Shown in pieces: positions 15,309 through 24,612 of a DNA stretch of 46,904 nucleotides (position 1 is its first letter; every line of letters starts with the position of its first letter). The stretch comes from an uncultured Spirochaetaceae bacterium (GTDB taxonomy: Bacteria; Spirochaetota; Spirochaetia; Sphaerochaetales; Sphaerochaetaceae). The notes under the pieces were generated by a model that ran no database searches, was not told where the DNA came from, and worked only from the letters and a program-made list of their open reading frames with translations. Location: contig CALXLH010000034.1 in the NCBI GenBank assembly GCA_944389145.1, positions 1 to 46,904 of the forward strand, in the 5' to 3' direction. A program made the translations under genes and the position numbers.

Positions 15309-17273
15309 ATGCTTAAGAAGATATCCGTTGTCGCCGTATCGCTATTGCTGGCATTGCTGATGTTCTCTTGTGAGCTATACTCCGATACCGTTATCTCTGA
15401 CATCACGGAAGATGATGATCAGCCAGAGGATGGGGGAAATATCCAGATAGATAAGACTGTTCTCTATGACTTAATGACGGAGCGGTTCGGTACTGATCTC
15501 GGTGATGGATATACTGAGGGGGACAAGATACAGCTTGTGCTTGATCAGTACAGATATAGTCCTTTGGGGACAGTCAGCGGTGGAGCTCATCTGAGGATAA
15601 CCAGAACCGGTACAGGCGTCCTTGGCATATCCATAGATGATGCAAGCCTTTATTTTGATAAAGATTCGATTACCATCAAAAGTGATTCCATAGATCCTTC
15701 GGACTGCAATGACGGAAACCATGGCATAGATGAGTTCAGGCAGATGTTCCTAGGCCTGCTTGATTCGGTGGCCAACCCTGCGGTCTACAGGGTAAATGGG
15801 CTGGATTACTTTCTCCTTGAGCGTGATATGACTGATGCAGTTTCCATGACGGTGCAGGATGTTGAGGGGAATGACGTGCATCTTGTGAACAGCCGGTATT
15901 CGCTTATGAAAGAGGTCTCTGAGGATCAAGAATCCCTCAAGCTGCGCTTTGAGCTGTCGGGAGATGTAGATGTCATGCTTGAAGCGCTGATAGATCCTCC
16001 ATCCGATCCTGAGATCATGTATTTCAAGATAGGGGATTATATAGAGGGAAGCGTTATGAGCAGCGGCCCGGATTCGATACCGCCTGCGCTTTATTACTAT
16101 AATAAGATCAATACACGCTATGGAAATGCGTCCCTTTATCCGCTGGAATATGAGGATTCGGATAATATCAAGGCCCTGATCAAGCCGATGATCATAAGCT
16201 CCGACTCTGTTGAAGGGAACTTCGATGTAAGGATAGTCGGATCGAGCCGCCAGGGGTACAGCGTATATGTCAACAGCGCTGCGTTGGAGATTGAGGGTAA
16301 TATGGTGAGGGTTACGGATAATACCGTTGATCCTTCATCACAGGTAGACCTGTATAAGATTCAGAGCCTGATCAAGGCATTCCTTGAGAATTGCAGGGAG
16401 ACAGGCGGGTATTCAGGCTGCTATTTCCTCCTTACGCGTGAGGTATCAGGTGGAACCGTAGAGCTTTATGATGATTCTTGGGAGCTGAATCCCTTTACGA
16501 TAGCTTATCTGCAGTTCTTTTCTGAGAGGACTGAATATGCCAGCATTCCTACTCATTATATCAGTTTCGGCCTTTCCGGGGGCTCGGAGGTGGCCGTGGA
16601 GGCAACCTATAGATCTGGATCTGTCGTTGATATCAGATACTACAGGAATGGATCGCATAGCGAAGGTCAGATGAGCAGCGGGAATCCGATAACCGGTCCA
16701 TCAACCGTACTCGATGAGACATACTACCTTGATGCCATCCTTAAGCGGTATAGCATAGATTCCAAGGTCATGAATGACTATGAAAAAGGGGATATGGTAT
16801 CCATTGGATTCGATAGTTATATCTCTGGTCCAAATGTTGTGTCTGGGTCTATCGAAGGCAGCCTTGTCGATTCTACCGATATGTCTATCGTCGTTGCGGA
16901 TTTCACACTCAATGGAGCCCATATAACCGTAGCCGATGATGTGTATGATCCCGGTTCTGGAGATGGTATCCCTGATATAACCGAGGGCCTTGTGGAGGAG
17001 GCTAGGGTGAATACTGACAATGAGGGGATCACGTTCTTCCGTCATATGCGTAGCTATAGCGGCGGTAATATCACGCTATACAGCCCTGAGCATATCAGCA
17101 GAAGCTATGCGGTCTCTGATCTGACTGTTACTAAGGAGAAGGCTAATGGCCTGATATCCACATCCTTGGATTGCCATCTGACATATGGATCCGATTATGT
17201 GCGGTTCTCCGCCTTGCTTTCAGGTGAATCATTCCAGGTGACTGATTTTGATTGCAGTGAGTGGCATATATGA
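15309..17273 (+). CDS. Large putative lipoprotein of unknown function
   Basis: No known family recognised. The frame opens with GTG at 15285, but the ATG at 15309 starts a clean lipoprotein signal: KK, a hydrophobic stretch (ISVVAVSLLLALL) and lipobox MFSC, giving 654 residues. The mature part is acidic and rich in Ser, Asp and Gly. It seems to contain related segments: blocks of the type VDPSSQVDLYKIQSLIKAFL, DETYYLDAILKRYSI and DKTVLYDLMTERFG recur before stretches on an added or expanded sequence of beta type. This suggests three or four diverged repeats of about 150-200 residues. The next gene starts on its stop codon (ATGA), so the two products probably work together in the envelope. No good ribosome site is visible. 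Confidence 0.8.
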   Translation: MLKKISVVAVSLLLALLMFSCELYSDTVISDITEDDDQPEDGGNIQIDKTVLYDLMTERFGTDLGDGYTEGDKIQLVLDQYRYSPLGTVSGGAHLRITRTGTGVLGISIDDASLYFDKDSITIKSDSIDPSDCNDGNHGIDEFRQMFLGLLDSVANPAVYRVNGLDYFLLERDMTDAVSMTVQDVEGNDVHLVNSRYSLMKEVSEDQESLKLRFELSGDVDVMLEALIDPPSDPEIMYFKIGDYIEGSVMSSGPDSIPPALYYYNKINTRYGNASLYPLEYEDSDNIKALIKPMIISSDSVEGNFDVRIVGSSRQGYSVYVNSAALEIEGNMVRVTDNTVDPSSQVDLYKIQSLIKAFLENCRETGGYSGCYFLLTREVSGGTVELYDDSWELNPFTIAYLQFFSERTEYASIPTHYISFGLSGGSEVAVEATYRSGSVVDIRYYRNGSHSEGQMSSGNPITGPSTVLDETYYLDAILKRYSIDSKVMNDYEKGDMVSIGFDSYISGPNVVSGSIEGSLVDSTDMSIVVADFTLNGAHITVADDVYDPGSGDGIPDITEGLVEEARVNTDNEGITFFRHMRSYSGGNITLYSPEHISRSYAVSDLTVTKEKANGLISTSLDCHLTYGSDYVRFSALLSGESFQVTDFDCSEWHI

Positions 17274-19594
17274 AAAAGAACATATTTCTGATCTCTCTAT
17301 TCATGTTCATCGTAAGCCCTCTTATCGCGGTAGACTTCATGGCTACCGGATATGGCAGCTCCATCAATGAGGCGAGAGAGGATGCGCAGAATTCCCTTGT
17401 CAGCCAGATATCCACGGAGGTGTCTGTGATGATAAGCACCTCCGTATATGATGATTCCAAGGAAACCTATTCGGATGAATTCAATCAGGTCAGTCTCCAT
17501 AACTCTGGGCTCACCCTTATGGGAACGGTATATGAGAAGCCGCAGATCAGGGATGATGGGCTATATGAGATAACGATTGTCCTTCCCTCATCCTCAGCCC
17601 CTCTTTACTATGACAGGCTTTCTTCCCTGCTTTCTGAGATTAATGCCCTATATACGGGATTAGGGCGTCTTGAGGATATCGATTCCGTATCATATGCTGG
17701 ATTCGATCAGCTGACGGACCTGCTTACGGAATATGAGGCGAGCCGTGTGGTTGCTACCAGCCTTGACAGATCTCGCGCCGGAGAGCTTGAGGACCTTCCT
17801 GTATCGAAGTCTCAGGTAGAGGCCCTGCGCAATGCCAAGGTGTTAGCCGAGGAAAGCCGTCTGCAGGAGCGTATCGATAGCTTTGATCTCTCTGAAGCCT
17901 ATGGTCTCCTGACCGAAGAGAACGAGGAGGAGAGAGCAAGGCTTGCAGAGCAGCTTGCGGCGCTCCGGTACGAGAACGAGGAGCGTATGCAGAAAATCCA
18001 TGAAGAGACGCTCCTGAAGCTGAGGGGTATCGGATATAGCGAATTCCCTGATCATGACGGGGCCGAGGATGGTTCCTATGCTGATATCTCCCGATCCTTG
18101 GATGCGATTGACAGGCAGATTCAAGGGATTGGCATACTGAAGCAGGCAATCGTATCATCTATGTCCGAGATTTGCTTAGAGTATCAAGAGGCCTGTGATG
18201 AATACCGCAGGACCGAGATGGCCAGACCTTATTCCGAGATTGATCTGGATGATGCGGGGAGCCCGACCAAGGAAGCTGTTGATATCAGGAGCGCTGGTGT
18301 CTCACAGGAGATCGAAATGAATATCCAGCCAATATATGTAAAGGAGGCAAGGTCACGCTTCACCGAATATATGGTCAGAATCGTTATGAACCTGGATACG
18401 ATTTCAGATATGGCTGATGGCATAATAGGGCAGAGGTTTCGCATAACCTCGATGCAGCCGGAGCTGTCTGTTGCCGTAACCGGCTTCAAGGACGATTCAT
18501 TCATCGGCTATGCGTTGCTCTCGCATGGCGAGGATGAGATCCAGATAGACTTCTCGATTCCTTACACAGCCTGGATGGGCGAGGATATCCCTGATTACAG
18601 GACTAACAGGGCGGAGTATGAGGACTATCGCTTCATAGCCAGCCAGTGGCTTAATATCCTGAAGGATAATCCGGCCATGATCCTGCTTGAGCTTGATATG
18701 CGGATCAATTATGATCCGGTTGAACATATCATGTTCCTTTATGCCGATTCCTATTCCATCACGCGTCTTGATACAGGAGATGTCGTGGTTCCCGACGGGA
18801 GAGCCGGAGTTTCAAGGCAGGTTGCGGTTCTTCCGTTCTCGCGAGAGGATCTCTCCCTCTCATATGGCAATGCCACAGACTTCGTAAATTCGATCGGACC
18901 GCATGAGATCGTCGATAGCATCATCAGCGAACATAGCCTTGACGACAGCCTATTGGTAAACGGACTTGTACAGCTGAGGCCATCGGCAGCTCAGAGGCGC
19001 CTTAGTCCTGAGAAGAGAAGCCTCATGGATGCCTCCATGGCTGAGGATGAAGAATCCAGATCTATTGAAGGGAGACCTATCTTCAAGGATGCGGAGATGC
19101 TCATGGCCATCTATGCCAGGGGAGGTTTCTGCCCTTATGTGTCGGATGGCTCATCCGGGGGATTCGGAGGCCTGGGGCTTGAGTTCCTGTTCCCATTCGT
19201 TGTTTCAGATACTCCTGATTTCTCAGGAATCAATGTGTGGTATTCTACGAAGCTCGATCTGAGTTATATAGGACTGAAGAGAAGTACGGTATCAGGGAAT
19301 CATCTCTTAACCACATCCACTGGATTGATAGATCTGCGTTCGATATTAGGGGCAACTCTCTACATTCCTATGGCTAACTATTTCGGCATGCTTGTCGGAG
19401 CGGGCTTTGGAGTGGGATACAGAGGAGGTTATGTTTTTGATCTTTGCTTCGAATGTAAGGTTGGAGCCTTGCTGCCTGCCGGAGCGAGCCGGATAGAGAC
19501 ATCCTTAGTATATGCCTTTGATGCCGGGATATCATCAGATAGCCGTTATGCCTCTTCCGTGGGTATCATCATCAGCTATATGTTCGGCCTTTGA
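17270..19594 (+). CDS. Exported protein with LPP20-like start, coiled coil and barrel-like end
   Basis: Function unknown. ATG 17270 overlaps the upstream stop as ATGA and opens a signal peptide (KKNIFLISLFMFIVSPLIA); 774 residues. Residues about 20-110 look like an LPP20 domain (ATGYGSSINEAREDAQNSLV followed by ITIVLP), known from lipoproteins and flagellar FlgT-like proteins. About 150-260 is charged and probably coiled coil (EENEEERARLAEQLAALRYE). The final 160 residues alternate hydrophobic and polar residues with many Gly and Tyr and end in aromatic-Gly-Leu (YMFGL), as in outer-membrane beta barrels. The layout suggests a periplasm-spanning outer-membrane protein acting with the co-transcribed lipoprotein. 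Its 3' end overlaps the convergent gene by 60 bp. Confidence 0.8.
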   Translation: MKKNIFLISLFMFIVSPLIAVDFMATGYGSSINEAREDAQNSLVSQISTEVSVMISTSVYDDSKETYSDEFNQVSLHNSGLTLMGTVYEKPQIRDDGLYEITIVLPSSSAPLYYDRLSSLLSEINALYTGLGRLEDIDSVSYAGFDQLTDLLTEYEASRVVATSLDRSRAGELEDLPVSKSQVEALRNAKVLAEESRLQERIDSFDLSEAYGLLTEENEEERARLAEQLAALRYENEERMQKIHEETLLKLRGIGYSEFPDHDGAEDGSYADISRSLDAIDRQIQGIGILKQAIVSSMSEICLEYQEACDEYRRTEMARPYSEIDLDDAGSPTKEAVDIRSAGVSQEIEMNIQPIYVKEARSRFTEYMVRIVMNLDTISDMADGIIGQRFRITSMQPELSVAVTGFKDDSFIGYALLSHGEDEIQIDFSIPYTAWMGEDIPDYRTNRAEYEDYRFIASQWLNILKDNPAMILLELDMRINYDPVEHIMFLYADSYSITRLDTGDVVVPDGRAGVSRQVAVLPFSREDLSLSYGNATDFVNSIGPHEIVDSIISEHSLDDSLLVNGLVQLRPSAAQRRLSPEKRSLMDASMAEDEESRSIEGRPIFKDAEMLMAIYARGGFCPYVSDGSSGGFGGLGLEFLFPFVVSDTPDFSGINVWYSTKLDLSYIGLKRSTVSGNHLLTTSTGLIDLRSILGATLYIPMANYFGMLVGAGFGVGYRGGYVFDLCFECKVGALLPAGASRIETSLVYAFDAGISSDSRYASSVGIIISYMFGL

Positions 19595-20215
19595 TGACAG
19601 AGCATCCTTCCGTATGGTCCGCCCTATCCATGCGACGGTAGGTCCTATCGTGAGGGCAAGGATCACGGTACCTATGGTCAGATGTCCTCCGGCAGCGATG
19701 CCGATGGCGATCGCAAGGAAGTCCCAGGCCATGCGTACCGCGAAGAATGGAATGTGAACGTTAGCGCTGATGATGGTCGGAATGGCATCGTATGGCGCCA
19801 GACCAGTATCTGAATTCATGTATAGGGCTGCCGATATGAGGAAGAAGGCCAGGGCTACGGCAAACGTGGCCGTACGGTAGGGCTGCAAGGTGAAGATCCA
19901 TTCCGGAAGATAGCGTTCCTCCAGCATCGTGCAGAGATCGGAGATATAGCCTATCACGGCCATGTTCACGATCGTGCCGATTCCTATGAAGCGGCGTCCC
20001 CAGATGATCTCTGCTATGAGCTGTATCGCGTTCATCGATACCATTACCGTTCCGAGCGATATGCCTATCCGTGATGCTATCGAGGCATTCATGAACGAGG
20101 AGGTGTCCGTACCGTATCCCACCTTCAGCAGCAGCGAGAGGAATATTCCCATGCCGACGACCCCTGCCAGCATCAGCGTAATGTTACGTCTTGGCGGTAA
20201 TCTCCTCATATCCAT
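19535..20215 (-). CDS. YczE/YyaS/YitT-like integral membrane protein
   Basis: Membrane protein of about 226 residues with six to seven helices; role unknown. The core MLAGVVGMGIFLSLLLKVGYG, the GTVMVSMNAIQLIAEII helix and NSDTGLAPYDAIPTIIS are typical of the YczE branch. The frame is open far upstream to 20500, but homology and hydrophobicity begin at MDMRRLPPRR, so ATG 20215 was chosen; ATG 20209 or 20233 are possible. The ribosome site is poor (GCCGAGG immediately before). The last 20 codons overlap the end of the convergent outer-membrane gene. Confidence 0.78.
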   Translation of the reverse strand: MDMRRLPPRRNITLMLAGVVGMGIFLSLLLKVGYGTDTSSFMNASIASRIGISLGTVMVSMNAIQLIAEIIWGRRFIGIGTIVNMAVIGYISDLCTMLEERYLPEWIFTLQPYRTATFAVALAFFLISAALYMNSDTGLAPYDAIPTIISANVHIPFFAVRMAWDFLAIAIGIAAGGHLTIGTVILALTIGPTVAWIGRTIRKDALSSKAEHIADDDTHGRGITAI

Positions 20216-20356
20216 CCTCGGCGATGATAGCATTTCATCCAATCTCGTTCTACACAGTCTTCTCATTTGAAATCTAACGGAATGAATCCATGTAATCTCA
20301 CGGATTTGTTTGATTATATTCACTGTCTCCTTGCCATTCATTCGAGGAGCAGAGCC

Positions 20357-20738
20357 ATGGAGAACGCCGCATATCGTCCCCGTAGCATCGATAGTGTGAT
20401 TTCTGAGTATCTTTCCACGTTCGGAGGAATCTGGGTCAGGGGACCGAAGTGGCGTGGGAAGACATGGACCAGTGCCCATCATGCCAATAGTGCTTCGCAA
20501 TAATGAGATCGATGCGGTTCTGGAAATGCCTGATGGGAACTGGGGAGCCTTCGAGATAAGGCTCGGAGCGAATCAGGTCGACAAGGCTGCTGATAACCTT
20601 ATCAGGCTGAGAAATGTCTTCGAGAAGGGAGAAGGAACGCCTCCTTCCGTACTCTGCGTGATCTGCGGATTATCGTCAGCGGCATATAAGCGACCTGATG
20701 GGGTATATGTCGTACATATGACCGCCCTTAAGGACTAA
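20357..20738 (+). pseudogene. Remnant of an AAA ATPase with DUF4143 C-terminal domain
   Basis: Two pieces of one gene joined by a large deletion. The first piece (from ATG 20357) reads YRPRSIDSVISEYLSTFGGI and GPKWRGKTWTSAHHANSAS, the N-terminal start and P-loop of the family; Cys is usual where Arg stands in PKWRGK. After about 20500 the other frame continues with EIDAVLEMPDGNWGAFEIRL, then QVDKAADNL, VLCVICGLSSAAYKRPDG and VYVVHMTALKD, which is the C-terminal end of the same family. Intact members have about 400-440 residues, so roughly 280 are missing and the frame shifts at the joint. No function expected. Confidence 0.8.
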
Positions 20739-20885
20739 TGCCCGGAAAGCCGGAAATATCGGCTGAAGTGGCGAAGCTTTGCCTGCCGCGGCATTTCGCT
20801 TCATTTATCTGATTCTTTCCACCCAGCCGTTGTCCATCCTGCATTTCTCTGATAATGTTGTCGCGTTCACTGAAGGGAGTCCGGT

Positions 20886-21866
20886 ATGCTCAGAAGACAG
20901 ATTGCCAAGGCTTTGGTCTCATTGCCTATCCTGCTGATCCTCATCTCATGCCAGAGCATGGAGGTGTCTCCTGATTACTCTGATCCCTCCTCATGGGCCT
21001 AATACGCGGAGGGCGATGATGAGGATGTCGATCTGTTCCTTGTCTGTCCTACCGTTGATATGGGTGAGGAAGGAAACCTCAACATGTCTCTCGATGACGA
21101 GGAGACGAAGGCTGCATTCGTCGGCGCGCTGAACATGGAACGCGGCATCTATGAGGATACTGCCGTGATGTATGCGCCATTCTATCGCCAGATGACCTTC
21201 CCTGTGTATGAGGCGCGCATCGCAGAGGATGGAGAACACCTCCGTATCGCCTATTCCGATATAGAAGAAGCCTTCACATATTACATGGAGAACATCAATG
21301 ATGGCCGTCCCTTCATGCTCGCAGGATTCTCTCAGGGGGCACAGCTTGTGCTGATGCTGCTTGAAAGGCATCTTTCCGATCCTGGGCTTCAGGAGAGGCT
21401 CGTGGCGGCATACTGCATCGGCTGGAAGGTCACTGAGGACGATCTGGACAGGTATCCTCACCTGAAGATGGCTGCGCGGGAGGATGATACAGGCGTGATC
21501 ATCTCGTTCAATACTGAGGCCGAGGGCATCCAGGATTCCATCATAGTCCCTGCAGGCGTAAGGACGCTGTCGATCAATCCTCTCAGCTGGCGGACCGATA
21601 GCGCTATAGCTGACAGATCGCTCAACAAGGGAGGATGCCTTACCGATTATGCAGGCAACGTGGTTGAGGAGATCCCCTTCATGACGGGGGCTTATATCGA
21701 TCCGGAGAGAGGGACACTCCGTGCCGTGGATATCGATCCGGCGGCGTATGAGAACGGGCTCTTTCCGTCCGGAGTCTACCACCTGTATGACTATCAGTTC
21801 TTCTTCCGCAACCTTGCGGAGAACGTGGCTGCCAGGGCCGATGCGTGGCTTGAGGGAGGAAATTGA
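20886..21866 (+). pseudogene. DUF3089 lipoprotein (alpha/beta-hydrolase-like) interrupted by an in-frame TAA
   Basis: ATG 20886, preceded by GAAGGGAGTCC, opens a lipoprotein signal (LPILLILISC) and continues to SDPSSWA, where TAA at 21000-21002 interrupts it. The same frame then runs on from YAEGDDEDVDLFLVCPTVDM to 21866. Members of this family read WAYY at that place as I remember them, so a Tyr codon has probably become TAA. The second part carries a nucleophile elbow GFSQGAQ and conserved MSLDDEETKAAFVGALNMER. Without the stop the product would be 326 residues, normal for the family. The rest of the frame is intact, so this is a recent mutation, a sequence error, or a gene restarted downstream at ATG 21060. 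Confidence 0.8.
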
Positions 21867-21994
21867 CCTCGATGCAGGCTGTAACGCTTTATCCCATAGG
21901 CAACTCGTGCTATAAATACCTCACGATGAATAACGTTGAATATATCAGGACTATCGGATGCGAGTAGCTGAAGATTGTCACTTAGGGGAATGCG

Positions 21995-23107
21995 ATGATA
22001 GAGATTAGGCACCTTAGGAAAGTATTTGACGATGATACGATCCCGCTGAAGGATATCAGCATAACCATAAACAATGGTGATGTGATATCGGTAATCGGAC
22101 CTTCCGGCACAGGCAAGTCGACCCTTCTCAGATGCATCAACATGCTGACCGAGCCGACGGAAGGAAGCATAATAGTAGATGGACAGGATATAACGGAGAA
22201 GGGCTGCAACCTCAATGAGATCCGCAGGAAGATGGGAATGGTATTCCAGTCGTTCAACCTCTTCGGGCATCTCACGATAATCGAGAACATCATGAATCCG
22301 CAGATAACGCTTCTGGGAAGGAGCCGCCAGGAGGCCTATGACAAGGCGATGTATCTCCTGCAGCAGGTCGGCCTTGCCTCGAAGGTGTTTGCCTATCCTG
22401 ATGAGCTTTCCGGCGGCCAGCAGCAGCGTATAGCGATAGCCCGCACGCTGGCCATGGATCCTGATATCATCCTGTTCGATGAGCCGACCAGCGCCCTCGA
22501 TCCATCGATGATCGGAGAGGTCCAGTCGGTAATAAAGATGCTTGCCAAGAGCGGTACGACGATGATGATCGTCACCCATGAGATGGATTTCGCGAGGAAG
22601 ATCTCAAACCGCATAATCTTCATGTACGACGGCTACATCCTCGAAGAGGGGACTCCAAAGCAGATATTCGAGCATCCTCAGAATGAGATCACCAAGCGCT
22701 TCATTCAGCGGCTCTCGTCGCTTACATACCGCATCGACTCCACGGAGTTCGATGTCGAGGCGATGAATGACGAGCTTAACGCATATGGCGAGAAGCTCCT
22801 GATCGAGGCGGAAAGGCTTTCGAAGCTCATGCTTGCGTTCGAGGAGATCTGCATCAACAACATCGCCGCTGAGACCGATGTGCCTGATATCCTGGTTAAG
22901 GTCGAGTATTCCGAGAAGCTCGACATACTCTCCATGCTTATATGCTACAAGGGAGAGAGGTTCGATGTGCATTCCTCGGGAAGCAAGCTCTTCCTTGATC
23001 TTCTCGCGGAGCCTACGACCGAGGTGAGGCAGGAAGATCTCAAGGATGATCCTAATAGCTACGAGCATGTGATATCCATGCGCTTCAGATGGATGGAGGA
23101 AGAGTGA
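21995..23107 (+). CDS. Amino-acid ABC transporter ATPase with C-terminal GHKL-like extension
   Basis: Energy subunit of a polar amino-acid importer; 370 residues. The first 240 are a GlnQ-type ATPase: Walker A GPSGTGKST (35-43), Q-loop MVFQSFNLF, signature LSGGQQQR (138-145), Walker B IILFDEPTSAL and H195 in VTHEMD. Normal GlnQ ends there. Residues about 249-370 form an extra domain: FDVEAMNDELNAYGEKLLIE, then LSKLMLAFEEICINNIAAE and VKVEYSEKLD, which resembles the RsbW-type GHKL ATPase fold with an E-x-x-x-N-like N-box, but with no clear G1 box. It could bind nucleotide or serve as a regulatory partner domain. AGGGGAATGCG precedes the ATG. Its stop overlaps the next gene's start (TGATG). Confidence 0.9.
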   Translation: MIEIRHLRKVFDDDTIPLKDISITINNGDVISVIGPSGTGKSTLLRCINMLTEPTEGSIIVDGQDITEKGCNLNEIRRKMGMVFQSFNLFGHLTIIENIMNPQITLLGRSRQEAYDKAMYLLQQVGLASKVFAYPDELSGGQQQRIAIARTLAMDPDIILFDEPTSALDPSMIGEVQSVIKMLAKSGTTMMIVTHEMDFARKISNRIIFMYDGYILEEGTPKQIFEHPQNEITKRFIQRLSSLTYRIDSTEFDVEAMNDELNAYGEKLLIEAERLSKLMLAFEEICINNIAAETDVPDILVKVEYSEKLDILSMLICYKGERFDVHSSGSKLFLDLLAEPTTEVRQEDLKDDPNSYEHVISMRFRWMEEE

Positions 23108-24612
23108 TGAGAAGGCTGCTTGTTCTCCTGGCCTTGCTCTGCCTTGTCATTGGCAGTGCAGCCGCGGCATCGGAATACGCCACGATAGAGGATCTTGATG
23201 GTCATGATATCGGGGTGCAGACGGCTGTCCTCTATGAGGATCTCATCCGCTCCCGTGTCCCGAACACCACGTTCCAGTACTACACGATGCCTAACGACAT
23301 GATCCTCGCGCTGCAGTCCGGGAAGATCGACGCATATCTGATTGAGGAAGTCAGCTATGGCGTGCAGAAGAAGAACCATCCCGATCTTGCCGTGCTTGAG
23401 GAGCCTGCCGGGTATATCAACGCGACATGCATAATCGGCAATAACGAGAAGCAGGACAGGATCCTCTCGGAACTCAACGCGTTCATCGCCGAGAGCCGTG
23501 AGAACGGGCTTCTGGATGAGCTTTATGACTACTGGATCGCGGATTTCGATCCTGTGAATGATACCTGCGACACTACGGGATTCACCGGTGAGAATGGCGT
23601 CATATCCATTGCCGTCGAGGGAGGCTATGAGCCGTTCTCATTCATCAGCAATGGCAATATCTCGGGCTTCGATGTCGACTTCGCCTGCCGCTTCGCCCGC
23701 GCCTATGGCTATACCCCTGAGTTCTATGAGGTGCCTTTCGAGGCGATCGCTCCGGGGGTGGAGAGCGGTAAGTACGATATCGGGATGAACATCGTCGTAA
23801 GCGCCGAGCGCAATGAGACGGGAACGCTCTCCGATGTCTACTACTCGACGCCCATCCGCCTCGTGATAGAAGGCGAGGATGAGAGCGGGATAGGCTTCTT
23901 CGAGCAGCTTGCCGAGAGCTTCAACAAGACCTTCATGAGGGAGGGCAGGTGGAAGCTCTTTGTGCAGGGCGCCGGGGTGACGGTGCTTATCACGGTGGCG
24001 TCCATCATCGCCGGAACTGCGCTCGGCTTCCTGATCTTCATGCTCTGCCGCCGCGGTGCGCGCCTTGCCAACGGCGCGACCAATGTCTTCCTGTGGCTTA
24101 TCCACGGGATGCCGACGGTGCTTCTGCTGATGATCCTCTACTACATCATCTTCGGTTCCTCGTCGCTGAGCGGCATGTGGGTATCCGTAGTGGGATTCTC
24201 GCTGATGTTCGCCTGCTCGATGATCGATATGCTCCGCGTGGGGTGCAATGCGATAGGCCGCGGCCAGTTCGAGGCGTCCACCGCGCTTGGCTATTCCGAT
24301 AGCCAGAGCTTCTTCCGCATCATCCTGCCTCAGGCGGCGCAGCACTTCCTGCCGATCTATCGCAATGATGTGGTCACGCTGATCAAGGAGACTTCCGTCG
24401 TCGGCTATATTGCGGTGCTGGATCTGACGAAGATAAGCGATCTTGTCCGCAGCCGTACCTACGAGGCGTTCTTCCCGCTGATCGTCACGGCGATCATGTA
24501 CTTCGTGATCTCCGCTGTGCTTACGCGCATCGTGCGCCTCGTGGAGAACTCGATCGATCCGAGAAGGCGTAAGAAGGAGAAGATACTCAAGGGCATCAAG
24601 GAATGGGAATGA
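23107..24612 (+). CDS. Amino-acid ABC transporter: permuted substrate-binding domain fused to permease
   Basis: Single polypeptide (501 residues) combining receptor and membrane channel. ATG 23107 follows GGAGGAAGAG and overlaps the ATPase stop; the upstream ATG 23089 is not used. After a signal peptide (LVLLALLCLVIGSAAA) residues about 26-150 match lobe 2 and the C-terminal return of GlnH-type proteins (EDLDGHDIGVQTAVLYEDL, LQSGKIDAYL, LSELNAFIAESRENGLLDEL). Residues about 165-270 then match lobe 1, normally first (EGGYEPFSF, SGFDVDFACRFARAYG, VESGKYDIG). A HisM/GlnP-type permease fills 290-495, with EAA loop FEASTALGYSDSQSFFRIIL. The lobe order is thus swapped. The architecture occurs in gut Firmicutes; substrate unknown. 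Confidence 0.9.
   Translation: MRRLLVLLALLCLVIGSAAAASEYATIEDLDGHDIGVQTAVLYEDLIRSRVPNTTFQYYTMPNDMILALQSGKIDAYLIEEVSYGVQKKNHPDLAVLEEPAGYINATCIIGNNEKQDRILSELNAFIAESRENGLLDELYDYWIADFDPVNDTCDTTGFTGENGVISIAVEGGYEPFSFISNGNISGFDVDFACRFARAYGYTPEFYEVPFEAIAPGVESGKYDIGMNIVVSAERNETGTLSDVYYSTPIRLVIEGEDESGIGFFEQLAESFNKTFMREGRWKLFVQGAGVTVLITVASIIAGTALGFLIFMLCRRGARLANGATNVFLWLIHGMPTVLLLMILYYIIFGSSSLSGMWVSVVGFSLMFACSMIDMLRVGCNAIGRGQFEASTALGYSDSQSFFRIILPQAAQHFLPIYRNDVVTLIKETSVVGYIAVLDLTKISDLVRSRTYEAFFPLIVTAIMYFVISAVLTRIVRLVENSIDPRRRKKEKILKGIKEWE

Noticed and set aside
20267-20356. Extension of the ATPase remnant to 20267
   Set aside because: The residues before 20357 do not match the family and there is no ribosome site.
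20855-20875. Rex-like half site CGCGTTCAC upstream of the DUF3089 gene
   Set aside because: The left half lacks the TTGTGA spacing; only one half matches, so chance is likely.
21000-21002. Stop-codon recoding in the DUF3089 gene
   Set aside because: The codon is TAA, not TGA or TAG, and no recoding signal is seen; mutation or sequence error is simpler.
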